Of a DNA stretch of 64,000 nucleotides, positions 48,201-56,029 are shown in pieces. Both the position numbers and the translations under genes were made by a program. The DNA comes from Fragum whitleyi. Taxonomy: Eukaryota > Mollusca > Bivalvia > Cardiida > Cardiidae. The stretch lies in the NCBI GenBank assembly GCA_948146395.1, contig OX411544.1, positions 91,319,901 through 91,383,900 on the forward strand, given 5' to 3'. The notes below the pieces were generated by a model. That model was not told the DNA's origin. It saw only the letters and a list, made by a program, of their open reading frames with translations, and did no database searches. Position 1 is the stretch's first letter. Every line of letters starts with the position of its first letter.

Positions 48201-48698
48201 CCCATAGTACGAAAGGGATCATCTGGGACCTTCAAAAATGAATAACGCAACATGTTTTATTTTTCGAAAACAAGAGGATGGTTCAAATGTGGGTCAACCA
48301 AAAATTTGATTTCAAATTTATTTACACCGGAATGTAAAATAATCATTCTAGATTCAGAAAATCGGGCAAATCCGAAAAAAAATCGACCCTAATGAGCCTT
48401 CGCAATTCGTGTAGTCTGACTATGGTCGATCCTTTACTCTATATACCCTGGTTGTCTTTATAAGCCCGGCGATTAACAATACCTTTCAGGTTTAGATGTT
48501 CAACAAGCCGCTGATGACGCTCTATCATACATGGCGAAACGCGTCCATGGTTACGGCGGTGTTATAGTTATAGATAACCATGGCAACGTGGCAAAGTCCT
48601 TCACAACAGAGAGAATGACGTGGGCCTGGGTCAAAGATGACGTAATGCATCATGGTATAGATATAGGGGAAGATTTAACTGAGAAAGTGAATAGTTAA
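30092..48698 (+). CDS. ASRGL1: Isoaspartyl peptidase/L-asparaginase (asparaginase-like 1), complete six-exon gene
   Basis: Ntn-hydrolase of the plant-type asparaginase family: it cuts L-asparagine and isoaspartyl dipeptides, after cleaving itself into alpha and beta chains. Exons 30092-30281, 32906-33048, 41159-41319, 43535-43662, 45153-45263 and 48490-48698 all join in phase at GT/AG sites and give 313 residues (human ASRGL1 has 308). Seen: an N-terminal [25 protein letters not shown]; the autocleavage site [10 protein letters not shown] with nucleophile Thr172 (ACA at 43554-43556); Thr190 in TSTGG; Arg200 and Asp203 in GRVGDSP; GGYADNE; and Thr223-Gly224 in CTGHGES. These are the known catalytic and substrate-binding positions. 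No signal peptide, so cytosolic, as in animals generally. Introns (about 2.6, 8.1, 2.2, 1.5 and 3.2 kb) are packed with short transposons. No break was found. Confidence 0.95.
30393..30675 (+). mobile_element. Full-length tRNA-derived SINE in ASRGL1 intron 1
   Basis: Head: GCCGCCG and CGGCGGC as acceptor strands, A box TAGCACAGTTGG, CTGTCAA in the anticodon-loop position (GTC, Asp-like), B box GGTTCGATCCT. Body: GACTATTTGTCTCTC, GATAATCGTAGACCTATATG, CAGCTGGAGGCTAGG. Tail: AGCGGCGTAAAAC and AAACAAACAAA. The anticodon stem is disrupted, so it is not a tRNA gene. It is the reference copy for the SINE pieces elsewhere in the window. Confidence 0.85.
30761..30840. repeat. Fold-back hairpin
   Basis: TCGAGGGGTCAGCGCCACAC at the left and GTTGCACTGACCCCTCGA at the right, with GTACGTGC..GCACTTAC continuing the pairing. 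Confidence 0.65.
31057..31302. mobile_element. Family J fold-back with 40-bp TIRs
   Basis: TATATGAGCCTGTGCGTGAC at the left recurs inverted as GTCACGCATAGGCTCATATA at the right. An inner hairpin (CTGGTCAGACTGTGC / GCACAGACTGGCCAG) is near 31215-31255. Confidence 0.75.
31513..31859 (+). mobile_element. Family M element, TA-flanked
   Basis: TA|CAGTCGATATTGCTCG at the left and AGTTCTACTG|TA at the right; GAGCGACCAC / GTGGTCGC are inner repeats. The centre holds an almost perfect fold-back, GTTAGAATCGTC / GACGATTCTAATGG. TA target and CAGT ends fit Tc1/mariner-type MITEs. Confidence 0.8.
32436..32874. mobile_element. Family B MITE next to ASRGL1 exon 2
   Basis: TA|CAGTTAATAACATCGTG at the left; TTCGTGGTGTTATTAACTG at the right. 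GGGAGGTAATTTTAC.. and ..GATTGCCTCCC form the internal hairpin. The reverse of copy 40604-41044. Confidence 0.85.
32906..33048 (+). CDS. ASRGL1: ASRGL1 exon 2
   Basis: Acceptor TTTCAG ends at 32905, donor GTAGGG at 33049. Encodes [14 protein letters not shown], the highly conserved alpha-chain segment, to ARAVMEK. Ends in phase 0. A family B element ends 31 bp upstream. Confidence 0.92.
33050..34040. other. ASRGL1 intron 2, proximal part, no feature recognised
   Basis: AT-rich intron sequence with a C/T-rich patch at 33430-33620. Frames here lack domains and splice context. Confidence 0.5.
34048..34158. repeat. Fold-back hairpin, long perfect arms
   Basis: AGGTTATTGAATTTAAATGG..ATTGTGTCGGAC returns as GTCCGACACAATATATTCCC..AATAACCT, about 38 bp per arm with a 35-bp loop. 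Confidence 0.8.
34785..35014 (+). mobile_element. Family C MITE
   Basis: AAACCCTTTGCTG to GGAAAGGGTTAA. The left TTAA has one change. The central palindrome is intact. Confidence 0.85.
35139..35660. mobile_element. Family B MITE, ends eroded
   Basis: ACAGTTACTTATAACTTGAAATTGAC at the left is a changed terminus; the internal CTCAATCAAACCTATTC, GGTTATTTTGTTCATCC and CTCATTCAATTTC-type blocks follow. A 85-bp hairpin (35297-35381, ATATCGAGGGTTCAG / CTGAACCATCGATAT) lies inside it as a separate insertion. Confidence 0.65.
35901..36010. mobile_element. Family D fold-back, copy 2
   Basis: GTGCAAACTGTTTGCAAATT at the left and GCAAACAGTTTGAACC at the right. The GGATGAC outer part is missing on the left. 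Confidence 0.65.
36015..36620. other. ASRGL1 intron 2, no feature recognised
   Basis: The 101-codon frame at 36142-36447 has no recognisable domain. Confidence 0.45.
36623..36851 (+). mobile_element. Family C MITE, TTAA-flanked
   Basis: TTAACCCTTTGCTG to GGAAAGGGTTAA, nearly identical to 26087-26315, which suggests fairly recent spread. Confidence 0.88.
37692..37893 (+). mobile_element. SINE body without tRNA head
   Basis: Starts at TCCTTTCCGACTATTTG and runs through CAGCTGGAGGCTAGG, CCAGTCGCCGCGATATAAC and GTTGAAAGCGG to a CAATCAATCAAT tail. 5'-truncated. Confidence 0.8.
38599..39880 (+). mobile_element. Family H element: CGT microsatellite plus five tandem units
   Basis: Begins AGCTCACCTGAGCACGAAG with an inner hairpin (GAGCACGAAGTGCTC), then a GTCCGTCGTCC microsatellite (38649-38710). 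About five units of roughly 170 bp follow, marked by AATCTTCTTCTCTGAAACC and TTTGGTATGTAGCATCA (near 38867, 39036, 39209, 39374 and 39555). It ends CTCAGGTGAGCG, then a short hairpin AGGACCATCTTGGTCCT and CTTG. No coding. The hairpin followed by CT-x-x recalls Helitron/Helentron 3' ends (inference). Confidence 0.8.
40604..41044. mobile_element. Family B MITE, best-preserved copy
   Basis: TA|CAGTTAATAACATCG at the left and CGATGTTATTAACT at the right pair over at least 26 bp. Internal GGGAGGTAATCAATTTCG and GGATTACCTCCC hairpin. 114 bp before ASRGL1 exon 3. Confidence 0.88.
41159..41319 (+). CDS. ASRGL1: ASRGL1 exon 3
   Basis: Acceptor TCTTTAAG ends at 41158; the donor GTAGTC is weak but in phase. 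Encodes the end of the alpha chain ([13 protein letters not shown].., then a Lys/Glu-rich linker before the cleavage site). Phase 2. Confidence 0.88.
41345..42910. other. ASRGL1 intron 3, mostly unassigned
   Basis: Holds a tRNA-like scrap at about 41625-41692 (GTGTGGTCGAGAGGTCTAG, followed by a T run), a weak SINE-body match at 41870-42030, and a minus-strand B-box-like GGTTCGAGTCACC near 42164-42178. None folds as an intact tRNA. Confidence 0.45.
42919..43174. mobile_element. Family G element with exact 8-bp target duplication
   Basis: GACCCGTCACAC..AGGGACCATCTGGGA at the left and TCCCAGATGGTCCC..GTGACGGGTC at the right, flanked by ATATAGGC at 42911-42918 and 43175-43182. An 8-bp duplication is typical of hAT transposons. 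The inside has TCAGTCTGCGCAGTCCGCAC, another small hairpin. 256 bp, no coding. Confidence 0.92.
43206..43440. mobile_element. Family B fragment upstream of ASRGL1 exon 4
   Basis: AATGGGACGCTAAGC..GGTTTTGAATCATTATGATCG..CAATTTCACGATTTCACT is the family B terminal third. The left end is missing. Confidence 0.6.
43535..43662 (+). CDS. ASRGL1: ASRGL1 exon 4 with the nucleophile threonine
   Basis: Acceptor TTTTTCAG ends at 43534. Carries [16 protein letters not shown] and [10 protein letters not shown]: the autoproteolysis site and the start of the beta chain. Donor GTATGA is weak. Phase 1. Confidence 0.93.
44163..44597. mobile_element. Family B MITE
   Basis: ATTAAGAACATCGTGAAATTG to CAATTTCACGATGGAACTAATTG with the internal GGGAGATAATCC / TTACCTCCC hairpin. 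Terminal bases changed. Confidence 0.78.
44777..45134. mobile_element. Family B MITE abutting ASRGL1 exon 5
   Basis: TA|CATTTAATAACATCGTG to CACGATGTTGTTGACTG|TA. It lacks part of the middle. Only 18 bp separate its end from the first base of exon 5. Confidence 0.85.
45153..45263 (+). CDS. ASRGL1: ASRGL1 exon 5
   Basis: Acceptor CTATTTTAG ends at 45152, donor GTAATT. Encodes [20 protein letters not shown] (substrate-binding loop) to LIKQG. A family B element ends 18 bp upstream of the exon. Confidence 0.93.
45264..46127. other. ASRGL1 intron 5, proximal part
   Basis: A family B-like scrap (GTTTTGATTTAAATG..GGAGCGTTTTTGGGTG) is visible at about 45590-45690. The rest is unassigned. Confidence 0.45.
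46128..46282. mobile_element. Family A palindromic element, TTAA-flanked, diverged
   Basis: TTAAGGTAGTTGATCCG at the left and a TTCCTCTTCTTTAA right end. The middle keeps the GTTTCATTAGGAAAC turn. Confidence 0.75.
46453..46563 (-). mobile_element. SINE fragment (3' body)
   Basis: Minus-strand GTGCACCGACCGCCACGG and GTTGAAAGCGGCTTAAAC. Diverged. Confidence 0.6.
46721..48180. mobile_element. Family B element split by a 1.1-kb insertion
   Basis: Left part TA|CAGTTAGATACATCGTG to AAAATTACTAATAAGA (about 46885). It resumes at about 47998 (AAGATAAGATCAACAAC) and goes on to AGGTTATAAATATCAC. The right end is lost. Confidence 0.65.
47050..47930. mobile_element. Large fold-back, arms about 370-400 bp, inside element B
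   Basis: GGTAAACCATGCTATT near 47104 recurs inverted as AATAGCATGGTTTACC near 47905, and homology continues inward through CGTGACGGCAAAAAATC-type blocks to TCAGTTCGGTCCA near 47470. A second, nearly perfect 40-bp inverted pair (CCAACC..GGTATTCGAAAACGCGGG at about 47055-47095 and its complement at 47491-47531) overlaps it, so two palindromes are interlaced. No open frame. Confidence 0.75.
48199..48472. mobile_element. Family G element, old copy before ASRGL1 exon 6
   Basis: TGACCCATAGTACGAAAGGG at the left, internal AATCATTCTAGATTCAGAAAA and CGACCCTAATGAGCC, and a worn right end CCTGGTTGTCTTTATAAGCCC. Confidence 0.65.
48490..48698 (+). CDS. ASRGL1: ASRGL1 exon 6, terminal
   Basis: Acceptor ACCTTTCAG ends at 48489; TAA at 48696-48698. 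Encodes the C-terminal helix and strands ([37 protein letters not shown]) and an acidic tail. A diverged family G element ends about 17 bp upstream. Confidence 0.93.
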
Positions 48699-48734
48699 CA
48701 TGTAAGCGTATTAGTGTTTGAAAATGGATGACAA

Positions 48735-48740
48735 AATAAA
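48735..48740 (+). promoter_or_regulatory. Candidate ASRGL1 polyadenylation signal
   Basis: AATAAA 37 bp after the stop codon. The fold-back D copy at 49140 lies further downstream. Confidence 0.55.
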
Positions 48741-49139
48741 GGTAGAAATATAACTAATGATGAAACTTCTGGTACAAAAAGTACCAACAGTAAACACTTA
48801 AATCTGAAATATGAACAAGCTTTCCCTTAGTCATTACAGACAAAGCAATTTTTCCAAACATGGATTTCTATTTCTATCGATTTAAACGTGAAACCATCGT
48901 TAACTTAATCATTTGAAAATGCTGGAAAAGTCTGTCAATGATTTTACTGGTGAACTTCCAAAGCTTCGAAGGTTTAAATGTTTGTGACTGAAATGTGTAA
49001 TAACGGAATTTTGAATATACACAGATTTGTTGTTGTTGATCTTGTTATTTTTGTTATCACTGTTATCGTTTAGATATTCGCTCTCTATATATTGAACAAC
49101 ATTTTTTTAGGCTAATTAAGAAGACTTTTAACAGCTCTA

Positions 49140-49264
49140 TGTTCAGGATCACCGAACGGTGCAAACAGTTTTCCAATTATACCCCGCTTTTCAAGTGCGC
49201 TTGCGTGCAATGCGGGGTATAAATGGAACACTGTTTGCATCGTTCTGTGATCCTGAACGCACGT
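49140..49264. mobile_element. Family D fold-back, copy 3
   Basis: GTTCAGGATCACCGAACGGTG to CATCGTTCTGTGATCCTGAACG, with ATTATACCCCGC/GCGGGGTATAAAT around the turn. Nearly perfect stem over about 55 bp. Confidence 0.85.
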
Positions 49265-49269
49265 CTGGT

Positions 49270-51190
49270 CAGATAAATGAAAAATTGGCTAGGTAAGTAA
49301 ACGGATCCTTAATTAGTTTCCACCAAGGAGCTTTGCTCTTCGAGTACTCAGTATTCATTTACCTGTTTTTGTATGAAGAATAAACGTTGTAGTATTCGTC
49401 AAAGAATTCTTAATTCAAAATTTTCTCAAATATCATAATTTGAAATTAAAGCCGTAATTCTGTTTAAAAAAAACTCATTTTAATTTATTCACATAAAAGG
49501 TAATATTAAGAAAACTAATAAAAACTATTAATACAAATATAATATTTTATATTCATACATTTATTTGAATTCAAAATTTGAGAAAATTCTCAGTTAAGCC
49601 TAAGAAAAGTTTTATATCCTCGGGCCTAGGTAGTCTATTTTCGTAAATCCACTTTAAATCCACCATATTTCTTTGATTTTAAAGGTTTTGTTTGAATTCA
49701 AAACCTGAGAATGATTGTATGATAAATAGAGTACTATTTATTAGTAGCTAAAATTTCAATATATCTGGTTTCGACTGTGAGAAATTATATTGACTTTGAA
49801 AAACCTCGTCATTATAAAGTTTCACATTATCGACAAAATAACATTTATATTTACAGACACCATGACATTATTCTTTATATAACGGACAGCTACAATTATC
49901 TTGAGAATCCTTTTAAATAACATGAAAATAGGTGGGCGTGGTAGGACGTAGCATTTTTCGACTTTGAAATCTTTGAACAGCATTCCTCCTGAACCATTGG
50001 GCCGATTTCAATGAATCTTTACTAGAATGTTTCTTAGGTGACCCTCTTTAAAATTGTAAGCGACATTTTGATTGGTCCATTTATATGCGCCTGGCAGGTC
50101 GGGGCCTATTTTGAGCCCAAAATCTTTGAACGAAATCTCCTCCTGAACCACGAAATTCAAAGGCATTTTTTTGGAAAATATTCTTAAATTGATAGAAAAA
50201 CATAATGTCGTGTGTCAAGGGTATACATAGAATTGTACACATAATGCGAAACGAAAACAAATTTAGTTTTGCCTTGAATTTCTCTTCCAAATTTAGCGCA
50301 TTTAAACAGTACAAAACTACTTTCAAAAAAGGTCGGAATGACGTCTTATCATAAAGGATGGCCATTCCATGAAATTCAAAAGGTTACGCGCTTTCCGTTT
50401 TATTTATTAGATAAATAACCACCAGAAAACCTTCTGGCCCTAGAAGGCGTCTGACTTAAGGTCTGTTTACCCTATATATCATGTAATCACCCAGAGTAGG
50501 TCCGGTCTCCGGCGTCTGAGGTCCGATGTCCAGCGTCCGATGTCAGAGCGGGCGACGTCCACTTCTTTGTCTGGAGCAAAACTCTGTCACCGTATGTCTG
50601 AGTGTCTAAAACATGGCAGTTATGTTCCTCCCACGATTACAGCGTGAACTGCACAAGAACCTTAACCCCACCTGACTTATTGACTTTTGTCATTTCCCTT
50701 TGCTATTTTTTTCACACTTGGTAGTCCAGCAGTAAAATGTGGGTATCTTGTGCCAACTTGTCACCTTGATTCATTTTGTCTTCCAGAAATGCAGCAACTC
50801 TTTTTACGTCGAACACTGCTCTGACTTCATTTGAGAAAATGGATACCATTCTACGATAATTTGACGAACGCTCTTAGAACCCATTGGTTGCTCATAAAAT
50901 ATTAATTATAATAATTAATAATTCTGGTTGTGTTAACCGAGATTCGTGCATTCTGATTTGCTGAAAAATGGGTTCATTACTAGTATATATTACTCAATGA
51001 AACAATTTTGACCATGCAATTTTTAGTAAGTTTCCGCGGAAATTACTATGTATTTGAGGGGAGATATTTGCGTTTTTTGCTTCAAGGCTTAAATTAAAAG
51101 ATATGAGGAGACTTTCTTAAATTTCACACAGTGAAATTAAAGAAACCTATTCATCTTGTGCATATGATGGGCTTTGTTATTACTACTAAA
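49270..51190. other. Intergenic, no gene seen
   Basis: Contains scraps of tandem-core type repeats (TCCTCCTGAACCATTGGGCC near 49983, CGTCCGATGTC runs near 50500-50560). No exon recognised. Confidence 0.5.
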
Positions 51191-51195
51191 GCTTT

Positions 51196-51715
51196 TGTTA
51201 CGTACGAACTGTCCTAAACCGAGACATAGCTGAGTCGTGAGCCAGCCTCGAACCCATACCGACAACAATATTCAAATTATTGGCTTACAAGTCCAATGCT
51301 CTACCACTGAGCCAAAGAAGATCTTCCCTGACGCAGGTGTCAGCCATTGTATTTAAACCTACGAAGCTATGCAGGACAGTGGTCTCCCTTAACACACTCC
51401 CCATTAAGAGTCATCATATATTGATGACGACAAGTCTATCTAGGCAGTAATGTGCTTTTTGAACTAACCAAGTCGGTACAATGCCGAAATAAATGGCTCA
51501 ACGGCCAATCCCGGACGAGCCACCATGTTACGTACGAACTGTCCTCAACCGAAGCATAGCTGAGAAATATCCGTCGTGAGCCAGCCTCGAACCCACGCCG
51601 ACAACAATATTTAAATTATTGGCTTACAAGACCAATGCTCTACCACTGAGCCAAAGAAGATCTTTAAACCTACGAAGCTATACAGGACAGTGGTGAGAGT
51701 GGTCTCCCATAACAC
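51196..51715. mobile_element. Small terminal-direct-repeat element with tRNA-like boxes
   Basis: Two direct repeats, 51196-51395 and 51526-51715, begin TGTTACGTACGAACTG and end GGTCTCCC-TTAACA or GGTCTCCC-ATAACA, with 130 bp between. TG..CA ends resemble LTRs. Each repeat contains, on the minus strand, GGCTCAGTGGTAGAGC (A box, 4-bp D stem), a paired anticodon stem with CTTGTAA loop (UGU, Thr-like) and GGGTTCGAGGC (B box). The acceptor stem does not pair, so these are tRNA-like, not tRNA genes. No primer-binding site or coding is evident. Confidence 0.6.
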
Positions 51716-52654
51716 TATTCTTTAAAGAAAATATACATAAAAAACATTCTGAAGTGAGGTTCAGTCCCCGTTTTTAGTACGTTTTATAGTCCGTTTGACT
51801 TCTATATGGACCGTCCTTTCGCCGAAAATATCAGAATCGAATTAATTAATCGTATTTTTTTCTTGGCATATCATTTTTTCTATCTAATAACATGAAAAAT
51901 TTAGTTTTTCAGAATTTTTGATCGTAAAATACTGATTTTGTCCGTCTGTCTACATGTTAACTATCAGTCTTTCATACCTTCTTGTGACTGTATTAAACGG
52001 AATAGCAAATTGTCTGCTCAAAAATAGTTCTGATTTGCATAGGGACCGAGTCAAAAGTGTATGATTTAAAGTGATTCGTTTTAGTATAAAATCGAGTATT
52101 TTTATAAGATTAATTTTATCGAAGATTGTCACTTCCCTCCTTCTGGGTGTATTTTCTCTTTGTTTAAAGACAGTTTGACCTGATAATTTGAAATTGTTTT
52201 CATCTATTCTGAGATGTACCCCACACTCCCTTAATAGACTAATCAAAAAGCATAATTTTTACTTAGACCTTCGGATTTTCACGAGGAAAATTAGATTAGC
52301 AGGCGAGTAATATCGGTACAAATCACGTAATATTCAAGTTCAACATGAAATGACCGTCGATATGCTAATTAGCATGTCCAAATAAGGAATAATAGGCATT
52401 TCTTCTGTCAAATGTTTAGTATAAAGCTACGTGTATTTACTATTTTCTTACTACTAAACAGCCTTCATCACCCCTCGTGTTTAAGAGCGAAAAATGCGAA
52501 AATATTAACATTAAGGTTCATGTAAAGTGTTTGAGACCCAATATTTAGGGCACTTCATTAGCCAAGAAAAAGCAGTATGTCCAGGTATATTATATATCAA
52601 ACTGAAGCTATTCGTGAGCACAAGCAGTTAGGCAACATAAGACCGCCATAGCTA

Positions 52655-53345
52655 TAGCGGTATAGCCAAAACATTGTGGAAAAGGGCCATTTTGTACGGA
52701 ACAAGCAACTGCATGACGACTGCATAAAATTGCCCCATATTTTAACATAGTACGGTCTAAAGTACTATCCAGGTAGTGCTACAACCTAATATATAAAACT
52801 CAGTTTCAAAAGGCTCCTTTGAAACAATCAATTTCCATTTTTTTTGTCAACATACATTTCAAACCGGTTTGGTCTGTTTTCAAAATAGATGTTAGGTATG
52901 GTGCAACATCACACCATAATATTATGAAATATTTTCTGCGATTAATTTCAATTTATAGTTTTTTTTAACTCAATGATCTACAATATTACTATATATTTAT
53001 CATTCTGAGAAATAGAATTTGATATATTGCTAAACAACCTTACAGGTATATAAACAATTAATGTATATTTTTGTTGTGATAACACACCATACCCTAAAAA
53101 GATCTACACGTTTACAAAATTAGAATGACATATATGACATATGTGTTTATAAAATAAGTCAAAATGAATTGCTTGCATAACTACGATTTGGGGCTGAGTT
53201 TTATACCAATGGTTGTAGCACTACCTGGATGGTACTTTAGGCTAGACTTTGTTAAAATATGAGCCAATTTTATCCAACTGTCATACAGTTGCTTGTTCTG
53301 TACAAAATGACCCTTTTCCACAATGTTTTGGCTTTACCGCTATAC
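52655..53345. repeat. Inner fold-back of family N
   Basis: Left arm TAGCGGTATAGCCAAAACAT..GTACTATCCAGGTAGTGC (52655-52770) returns inverted as GCACTACCTGGATGGTAC..ATGTTTTGGCTTTACCGCTA (53215-53345). The core between arms is AT-rich. A partly homologous piece lies at about 54990-55180. Confidence 0.75.
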
Positions 53346-53370
53346 TTATAACAGTCTTAAGTTTTTATCC

Positions 53371-54633
53371 CCCGCCGTTTTCGGCGAAGGTGATATAGTA
53401 ATTCTCTCCGTCCGTCATTCCGTCATTCCGGTTCCGTCATTCCGTCATTCCGTCCTTCCGTCTCTAAACTTGTCCGGAGCAAATCTCCTAAAGTATAATA
53501 GCTATCAACTTGAAACTTTATGGGTGGATAGATCTCATGGAGGAGAAGTGCAGTGCACAAGAACTACAACTCTTGCTTGCATAATTTTGGAGTTATTGCC
53601 CTTTGTTATTTTTAAGACTTAGATTTTGTCCGGAGTATATCTCCTAAAGTATAATAGCTATCAACTTGAAACTTTTTGGGAGGATAGATCTCATGGAGGA
53701 GAAGTGCAGTGCACAAGAACTACAAATCTTGCTTGCACAATTTTGGAGTTATTGCCCTTTGTTATTTTTAAGACTTAGATTTTGTCCGGAGCATATCTCC
53801 TAAAGTATAATAGCTATCAACTTGAATCTTTATGGGTGGATAGATCTCATAGAGGAGAAGTGCAGTGCACAATAACTACAACTCTTGCTTGAATAATTTT
53901 GGAGTTATTGCCCTTTGTTATTTTAAAGACTTAGATTTTGTCCGGAGCATATCTCCTAAAGTATAATAGCTATCAACTTGAAACTTTATGGGTGGATAGA
54001 TCTCATGGAGGAAAAGTGCAGTGCACAAGAACTACAACTCTTGCTTGCATAATTATGGAGTTATTGCCCTTTGTTATTTTTAAGACTTAGATTTTGTCCG
54101 GAGCATATCTCCTAAAGTATAAAAGCTATCAACTTGAATTTTCATGGGAGGATAGATCTCATAAACGAAAAGTGCATTGCACAAGAACTGCAACTCTTGC
54201 TTGCATAATTTTGGAGTTATTGCCCTTTGTTATTTTTAAGACTTAGATTTTGTCCGGAGCATATCTCCTAAAGTATTAAAGCTATCAACTTGAAACTTTA
54301 TGGGAGGATAGATCTCATGGAGAAGAAGTGCAGTGCATAAGAACTATAACTCTGGCTTGTATAATTTTGGAGTTATTGCCCTTTGTTATTTTAAAGACTT
54401 AGATTTTGTCCGGAGCATATCTCCTAAAGTATAATAGCTATCAACTTGAAACTTTATGGGTGGATAGATCTCATGGAGGAGGAGTGCAGTGCACAAGAAC
54501 TATAACTCTGGCTTGCATTTGGAGTTTTTGCCCTTTGTTATTTTAAAGACTTAGATTTTGTAGGGGCTTAATTTCTTAAAGAACCCTTAATCTATTAGGC
54601 TTCAGTTTACTATCAAGCTTTCTCGGCGGGGGA
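53371..54633 (+). mobile_element. Family Q element: CCGTC microsatellite plus seven 156-bp units
   Basis: ATCCCCCGCCG at the left and CGGCGGGGGAT at the right, a CCGTCATTCCGT microsatellite at 53403-53462, then units starting GTCCGGAGCA at 53472, 53628, 53785, 53939, 54096, 54252 and 54408. The units are very alike, which suggests recent homogenisation. The Leu/Tyr-rich frames are readings of the repeat. Confidence 0.88.
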
Positions 54634-55664
54634 TGGCCATGTCCGACATGGCTCTTGTTCAACTGGTTGTGCCCATAAATAGCTTCATTTTGATATATAA
54701 TATTCCTGGACATACTGCTTATTCTTGGCAAATGAATGCCCTTAAAATTGGGTCTCAAACACTTTACATGAACCTTAATCAGATAGGCAAAATCATTATT
54801 TTGAAATCATTTCATTTTCAAAAAATATTTTTTGGAATGGTATTAAGCTGAAATTAAGATTTTCCTACATAAAAATATTTCATTCATACGCAATTTAATA
54901 TAATTGATGAAAAGGTTGGTCCACATAGAAGTCAAACGGACTATACCTTTTCAAGACACGCGATTCACATCTTTATGTATGTTGACAAAATAAATGGAAA
55001 TTGCTTGCTTGCAAAAGAGCCTTTTGATGCTGAATTTTATATTTATGGTTGTAGTAGTACCCAGTTGGTACATTTGTCTATATTCTGTTCAAATTGAGGT
55101 AAATTTTATTCAGCCGTAATGAAGTTGTTGGTTTTGAACAAAATGTCCCTTTTTCATAAAGGTTTTGCTATAAATGGAGCCTTCAACGTTTTGGAACTGT
55201 TTGTGCTCATTTAGAGCTTCAATTTGATATATTGGTTAGCCGAGCAAACTATATTTGTGTAAGTAAAAATGGAGCATTAAATTTGGCCAAAATTACATGA
55301 CCTTAAAGTTGTATAATCCGTGATTATTGCCCTGGCAGGGCGGAACCTAAATAAAGGGTCGTTGCATTTAAGATTAATGTAAGCCAGTTTTAATTTACAA
55401 TTATTTATTGCTATAGATAGTCGACAAAAATAACTTGAGACATTAAATCGTAGATTAGTTACCAAGCTGAAGTTACAAGGCTTTGGAAACCGAATAATGA
55501 GATGTATTAACTTTCTCTTTGCGCGTAAATCCTTTTGGTTTTAGGGAATTTATTGCTGACTAACTTTCAAAAGAACTCAAAATATTGAAAAATAAACTCG
55601 CCAGACTACGTCCGGCTAAGCGACGCCCTATCAGTTAAATAATAACGCAGAATCACATCGAATA

Positions 55665-56025
55665 CAGTTAGTTATATAGTGAGATTGACATTTATCTCAA
55701 TAAAAACCGTTCTAAATCGCTCACTCAGCGTTCCATTTATTCATTCCTATTAAATATACACACATGTAACAAGAAAAATCAAGATCTCACTTACATAATT
55801 GAAATAATAAGAACCTGATTAGTTCTTGAAGAAAAATGAAGCTATAAGTATGCAAATTTTATTAAATGGGTATGTGGGTAATAAATATCGCTAATTTTGT
55901 TCATCCTGGAAAATGGATTTCCTCTTCTAATTTACACTCAAAACTCACTCCTCGCACTCATTCAATTTCATTCAAGGATCATTGTAAAATCATTCACCTT
56001 GTCAATTTGACGATGTTGTTTCCTG
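55665..56025. mobile_element. Family B MITE
   Basis: TA|CAGTTAGTTATATAGTG to GACGATGTTGTTTCCTG|TA. Internal block ATCGCTAATTTTGTTCATCC is present, and the hairpin is partly decayed. Confidence 0.75.
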
Positions 56026-56029
56026 TAAC

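Larger units (their letters stand above)
51785..54945. mobile_element. TIR element of about 3.2 kb (family N) containing a Q element
   Basis: TATAGTCCGTTTGACTTC at the left and GAAGTCAAACGGACTATA at the right. The segment TAAGGTTCATGTAAAGTGT to AGCAGTATGTCCAGG at about 52513-52585 is repeated inverted at about 54700-54780. The middle holds a further fold-back (52655-53345) and the tandem Q element. No transposase frame. Confidence 0.65.

Noticed and set aside
51526..51715. tRNA-Thr gene
   Set aside because: D and anticodon stems pair, but the acceptor stem does not and a long insert precedes the T arm; present in a duplicated repeat.
53472..54560. CRISPR-like or coding interpretation of regular 156-bp repeats
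   Set aside because: Units are contiguous with no spacers, in an animal genome, and form the core of a mobile element.
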